Assembly (NCBI GenBank): GCA_900541865.1
Contig: UQLO01000060.1
Coordinates: 1-8,338, forward strand
DNA from: an uncultured Porphyromonadaceae bacterium
GTDB taxonomy: Bacteria > Bacteroidota > Bacteroidia > Bacteroidales > Muribaculaceae
Direction of reading: 5' to 3'
Length of the DNA: 8,338 nt
Shown here one piece after another: positions 6,499 to 8,338 of this stretch. A model generated the notes under the pieces. It did not search any database. It had not been told where the DNA came from and saw nothing but the letters and a program-made list of their open reading frames with translations. How positions within the stretch are numbered: the stretch's first letter is position 1; every line of letters begins with the position of its first letter. The translations under genes were made by a program, and so were the position numbers.

Positions 6499-7194
6499 AT
6501 GCCATCTAATCCCTCCTTGGGGCAAATTCTTATTGTCGACAGCGACGACAACATCGCAGACCTGCTCAAAGTCAATTTGAGTAGCGAAGGGTATGCCGTC
6601 GACCGTCTGCTGCATGCCTCCGAGGTAGACCGCACAGCCCTTGGCGCCACCGCTCTCATCATCGCCGACTCCATGAAGGAGGATTACTCGGGAATGGACC
6701 TCGTCTACGACCTTAAGGACGACCCCGACACCGAGCACGTCGGCATTATCCTCTACTCTGCCTTCAGCAGCGAGCGAATGGTCATCGACGCCCTCGACGC
6801 CGGCGCCGACGACTACATCGTCAAGCCTTTCTCGCTGCGCGAAATGGTGGCTCGCGTAAAAAGCGTGCTCCGCCGCCGACGCGCAACCGCGCCCGCCGGA
6901 AGCTCCGTCATCACCTTCGAAAATCTTTCCGTCGACCTGCAGATAAAAACGGCACGCCTTGGCGGCGAGCCTCTGCCCCTGAGCCGCACTGAATACGCAA
7001 TCCTGGTGCTGCTCCTCAAAAGCGTCAATACATACGTCAGCCGAATCGAAATACACCGAAAAGTCTGGAACGACCAAAGTGCCGGTGCCAACGAGCGAAT
7101 CGTCGACACCAACATCTCCCGTCTGCGCAAAAAACTCGGCAACCTCGGCGACCGAATCACCAACCGCAGCGGCCTCGGCTACATGATCAATTGA
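6499..7194 (+). CDS. OmpR/PhoB-type response regulator, orphan
   Basis: 231 residues: an N-terminal receiver domain (about 8-125) and a C-terminal winged helix-turn-helix DNA-binding domain (about 136-231). The receiver shows QILIVDSDDNI, the phosphoacceptor Asp57 in IIADSM, Ser87 in LYSAF (the Thr/Ser switch) and Lys109 in YIVKPF. The effector has LSRTEYAILVLLL (161-173), recognition-helix region RIVDTNISRLRKKLG (200-214) and the wing GLGYMI. Residue 15 is Ser where most family members have an Asp that binds Mg2+, so phosphorylation may be altered. Overall pattern is closest, by eye, to PhoB-like regulators (ILIVD...LLKVNLSSEGY). I chose ATG 6499 because the receiver follows at the usual distance; an in-frame GTG at 6463 would add 12 unusual residues. 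No histidine kinase lies nearby. The Na/Pi gene upstream suggests, without proving, a role in phosphate response. Confidence 0.92.
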   Translation: MPSNPSLGQILIVDSDDNIADLLKVNLSSEGYAVDRLLHASEVDRTALGATALIIADSMKEDYSGMDLVYDLKDDPDTEHVGIILYSAFSSERMVIDALDAGADDYIVKPFSLREMVARVKSVLRRRRATAPAGSSVITFENLSVDLQIKTARLGGEPLPLSRTEYAILVLLLKSVNTYVSRIEIHRKVWNDQSAGANERIVDTNISRLRKKLGNLGDRITNRSGLGYMIN

Positions 7195-7202
7195 CAACCC
7201 CC

Positions 7203-7217
7203 GAGGTCGGATACCTC
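7203..7217 (+). other. Short hairpin after the response-regulator stop
   Basis: GAGGT (7203-7207) and ACCTC (7213-7217) form a 5-pair stem with a CGGAT loop eight bases after the stop codon. There is no T-tract. It abuts the first REP copy, so the regulator's transcript probably ends among stable hairpins. Confidence 0.3.
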
Positions 7218-7366
7218 AAGGAGGGCGAGCTTCCAGCTCGCAAGCCGCGAAAATGCCGCGATGGACCAAGAAGCAAGGAGGGCGAGCTTCCAGCTCGCAA
7301 GCCGCGAAAATGCCGCGATGGACCAAGAAGCAAGGAGGGCGAGCTTCCAGCTCGCAAGCCGCGAAA
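7217..7366 (+). repeat. Tandem REP array, period 57 bases, 2.6 copies
   Basis: Copies begin at 7217, 7274 and 7331; the third is cut after its first 36-37 bases. Each 57-base unit consists of a 36-base REP sequence plus a 21-base spacer. The REP core is a perfect hairpin, GCGAGCT-TCC-AGCTCGC (7225-7241 in copy 1), preceded by CAAGGAGG and followed by AAGCCGCGAAA. The GGAG at 7220-7223 is placed like the tetranucleotide that REP transposases recognise 5' to the hairpin. The same 36 bases recur inverted at 8146-8181. Copies are identical, so the array is recent. Confidence 0.9.
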
Positions 7367-7435
7367 AAGACGAGAGAATACCGCGGAAACGACGCTCAAA
7401 ATTCTATTATTGACACCCTCGCCAAACATTCCTCA

Positions 7436-8029
7436 ATGGATTCAAAGTTCCTGAACCGCCACACTGACTTCTTCACAACTTCCCACGATTTACCACACTG
7501 GCATCAAGCGGGAAAATTACAATTTGTCACCTTCCACCTCGCAGACTCGTTACCATCCGAAGTACTTACGCAACTACAACATGAAAAGAATCTTTGGCTT
7601 GAAAAACACAAAGCTCCCCTCAACAAAGACGATGAGGCTGAGTATCATCATCGTTTTTCTCAATTTGTAGATAAATGGCTTGACGCGGGCCACGGCAGTT
7701 GTATTCTTAAAATAAATTCCGTCGCCGCTACCCTCGAAAATACTTTGCTGCACTTCAACGGGGTGAGATATCAATTACATGCATATGTAATAATGCCCAA
7801 CCACGTCCATGCGCTACTTGAAACATTCGGCAACTTCACCGTCCAATCTATTATGCACAGTTGGAAAAGTTATTCTGCCGGGCGAATCAATAAACTCTTG
7901 GGCCTGACCGGGCAACTTTGGATGCACGATTCCTATGACCGAATAATTCGCAATGAACGTCACTATACCAACGTGAAAAAGTACATCCTAAAAAATATAG
8001 AAACCGGAGGAGTGCTTTGGTCCCTCTAA
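7436..8029 (+). CDS. REP-associated tyrosine transposase (RAYT), IS200-like Y1 HUH family
   Basis: 197 residues from ATG 7436. RAYTs nick single-stranded REP hairpins through a tyrosine, and are usually single-copy and vertically kept. Visible motifs, in order: LQFVTFHLADSLP (28-40), the first strand of the fold in this family; LDAGHGSCIL (82-91); the metal-binding HUH motif His123-Val-His125 in YVIMPNHVHALL; SWKSYSAGRINKLLG (142-156); and WMHDSYDRIIRNERHY (162-177), where Tyr167 is the likely nucleophile, ending in KKYILKNIETGG. All key residues are present, so the enzyme may be active. The frame stays open upstream to 7253 because the 57-base repeats are a multiple of three, but ATG 7436 gives the normal family length and excludes the repeats. 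A weak -7-like TATTATTG lies at 7405-7412. GC content is lower than in the regulator upstream (38% at 7561-7620 against 67% at 6781-6840), which suits acquired DNA. Confidence 0.9.
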   Translation: MDSKFLNRHTDFFTTSHDLPHWHQAGKLQFVTFHLADSLPSEVLTQLQHEKNLWLEKHKAPLNKDDEAEYHHRFSQFVDKWLDAGHGSCILKINSVAATLENTLLHFNGVRYQLHAYVIMPNHVHALLETFGNFTVQSIMHSWKSYSAGRINKLLGLTGQLWMHDSYDRIIRNERHYTNVKKYILKNIETGGVLWSL

Positions 8030-8038
8030 CCCAACACA

Positions 8039-8062
8039 ACGACGCCAAGGACGACGCCAAGC
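8039..8062 (+). repeat. Two tandem 12-base units
   Basis: ACGACGCCAAGG is repeated directly (8039-8050 and 8051-8062), with one mismatch at the last base. It starts ten bases after the transposase stop, between the gene and the right-hand REP pair. No function is apparent. Confidence 0.6.
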
Positions 8063-8077
8063 AAGGACAACGAGCCT

Positions 8078-8106
8078 CAAGGCCGGCGAGCACCCAGCTC
8101 GCAAGC
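8078..8106 (+). repeat. Degenerate REP copy, direct orientation
   Basis: 29 bases align to the first 29 bases of the array REP with four mismatches. The stem GCGAGC/GCTCGC is intact, while two changes fall in the loop and its closing pair and two in the 5' lead, altering GGAG to GGCC. The retained stem with a changed loop suggests an old copy still folding but perhaps no longer recognised. Confidence 0.75.
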
Positions 8107-8145
8107 GCCAGACAAAACTATTATTTTTGCGAGCACTCCGGGACC

Positions 8146-8181
8146 TTTCGCGGCTTGCGAGCTGGAAGCTCGCCCTCCTTG
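8146..8181 (-). repeat. Inverted REP copy, exact 36-base match
   Basis: Its reverse complement equals 7331-7366 base for base, from CAAGGAGG through the GCGAGCT/AGCTCGC hairpin to GCCGCGAAA. Similarity stops at the same point where the third array copy diverges, which defines the REP unit as 36 bases. With the direct copy at 8078-8106 it makes a REPIN-like inverted pair. Confidence 0.9.
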
Positions 8182-8338
8182 AAGAGGCTTCGGCCCGCGA
8201 CTAAATCCCCTCGAAAAGCCGCCCAGGATGTTAACATTCCTTATGAGATCGGATTTTTATGGTAACTACTCAGCTATCGAACCTCTTTATTAGGAGGCAC
8301 GCCGATAACAGGGTTGCGCCCTCCATTTCGCCTCTTGT
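8182..8338. other. Right-edge region without a supported gene
   Basis: 157 bases with no recognisable gene or RNA. A near-palindrome, GGATGTTAACATTCC, lies at 8226-8240. On the minus strand a frame is open from the window edge to a TGA at 8270-8272 (22 codons, ending CLLIKRFDS); it could be the tail of a gene outside the window, but this cannot be judged here. Confidence 0.5.

Larger units (their letters stand above)
7217..8181. mobile_element. REP/RAYT module: Y1 transposase gene bracketed by inverted REP hairpins
   Basis: A REP-associated tyrosine transposase gene (7436-8029) lies between REP copies in opposite orientations: the tandem array on the left and an exact inverted 36-base copy on the right. 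This is the usual arrangement of RAYT genes with their cognate REPs. No target-site duplication is expected for this class and none was seen. Whether the unit still moves is unknown. Confidence 0.75.

Noticed and set aside
6461..6580. 39-codon frame overlapping the response-regulator start, possible leader peptide
   Set aside because: Its ATG lies after the predicted start of transcription, but the peptide has no attenuator-like codon run or downstream hairpin pair, and the overlap with the regulator's first codons is probably chance.
7217..7366. CRISPR array
   Set aside because: The spacers are identical between copies and the repeats are immediate 57-base tandem units with a REP hairpin; no cas gene is present.
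7187..7429. Minus-strand 80-codon repeat protein across the REP array
   Set aside because: The repetitive translation simply reflects the 57-base period; there is no domain, and inverted REP copies elsewhere are non-coding.
8017..8265. 82-codon plus-strand frame after the transposase
   Set aside because: It overlaps the end of the transposase and runs through both REP copies; the composition is repeat-derived with no recognisable product.
8270..8338. C-terminus of a minus-strand gene entering from the right
   Set aside because: Only 22 codons are visible, with no family signature, so it is mentioned in the edge region and not called as a gene.

Overview
The window looks like chromosomal DNA from a moderately GC-rich member of the Bacteroidales, plausibly a gut Muribaculaceae-like organism; the family level is inference. 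The clues are several promoters of the Bacteroidetes type (TAnnTTTG -7 element), A-rich leaders instead of Shine-Dalgarno sites, two lipoproteins led by short signal peptides with a lipobox Cys at residue 20, a streptopain-type C10 protease, ATP-dependent PEP carboxykinase and a Na/Pi cotransporter with a PhoU-like tail.

Layout, left to right. Positions 1-1432 hold pckA on the minus strand, missing its C-terminal end at the window edge. A 447-base divergent intergenic region carries the pckA promoter, a strong hairpin, a nested dyad and the promoter of the next unit. Positions 1880-4372 form a two-gene operon: a secreted or surface lipoprotein C10 cysteine protease, then, 12 bases later, an unrecognised lipoprotein built from two copies of one domain (offset 156 residues). 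The operon ends in a clear intrinsic terminator whose T-tract also provides the -33 element of the following promoter. Positions 4482-6302 encode a Na/Pi cotransporter/PhoU-like protein, followed by an orphan OmpR/PhoB-type response regulator (6499-7194) with its own probable promoter. The right end (7217-8181) is a REP/RAYT module: a single-strand-type Y1 (HUH) transposase gene flanked on the left by 2.6 copies of a 57-base tandem repeat and on the right by a degenerate direct copy and an exact inverted copy of the same 36-base REP hairpin. The final 157 bases hold no gene I can support.

How the parts may work together. The protease and duplicated lipoprotein are probably co-transcribed and exported to the same compartment, so the second protein is a candidate partner (inhibitor, chaperone or substrate adaptor) of the first; this is inference from position and from C10 protease/inhibitor linkage known in Bacteroides. 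The Na/Pi protein and PhoB-like regulator suggest a small phosphate-handling neighbourhood. The REP/RAYT module is probably a domesticated or slowly mobile element in the 3' flank of the regulator. Nothing here is proven to be a new system; the protease/duplicated-lipoprotein operon and the REP/RAYT module are the best candidates.
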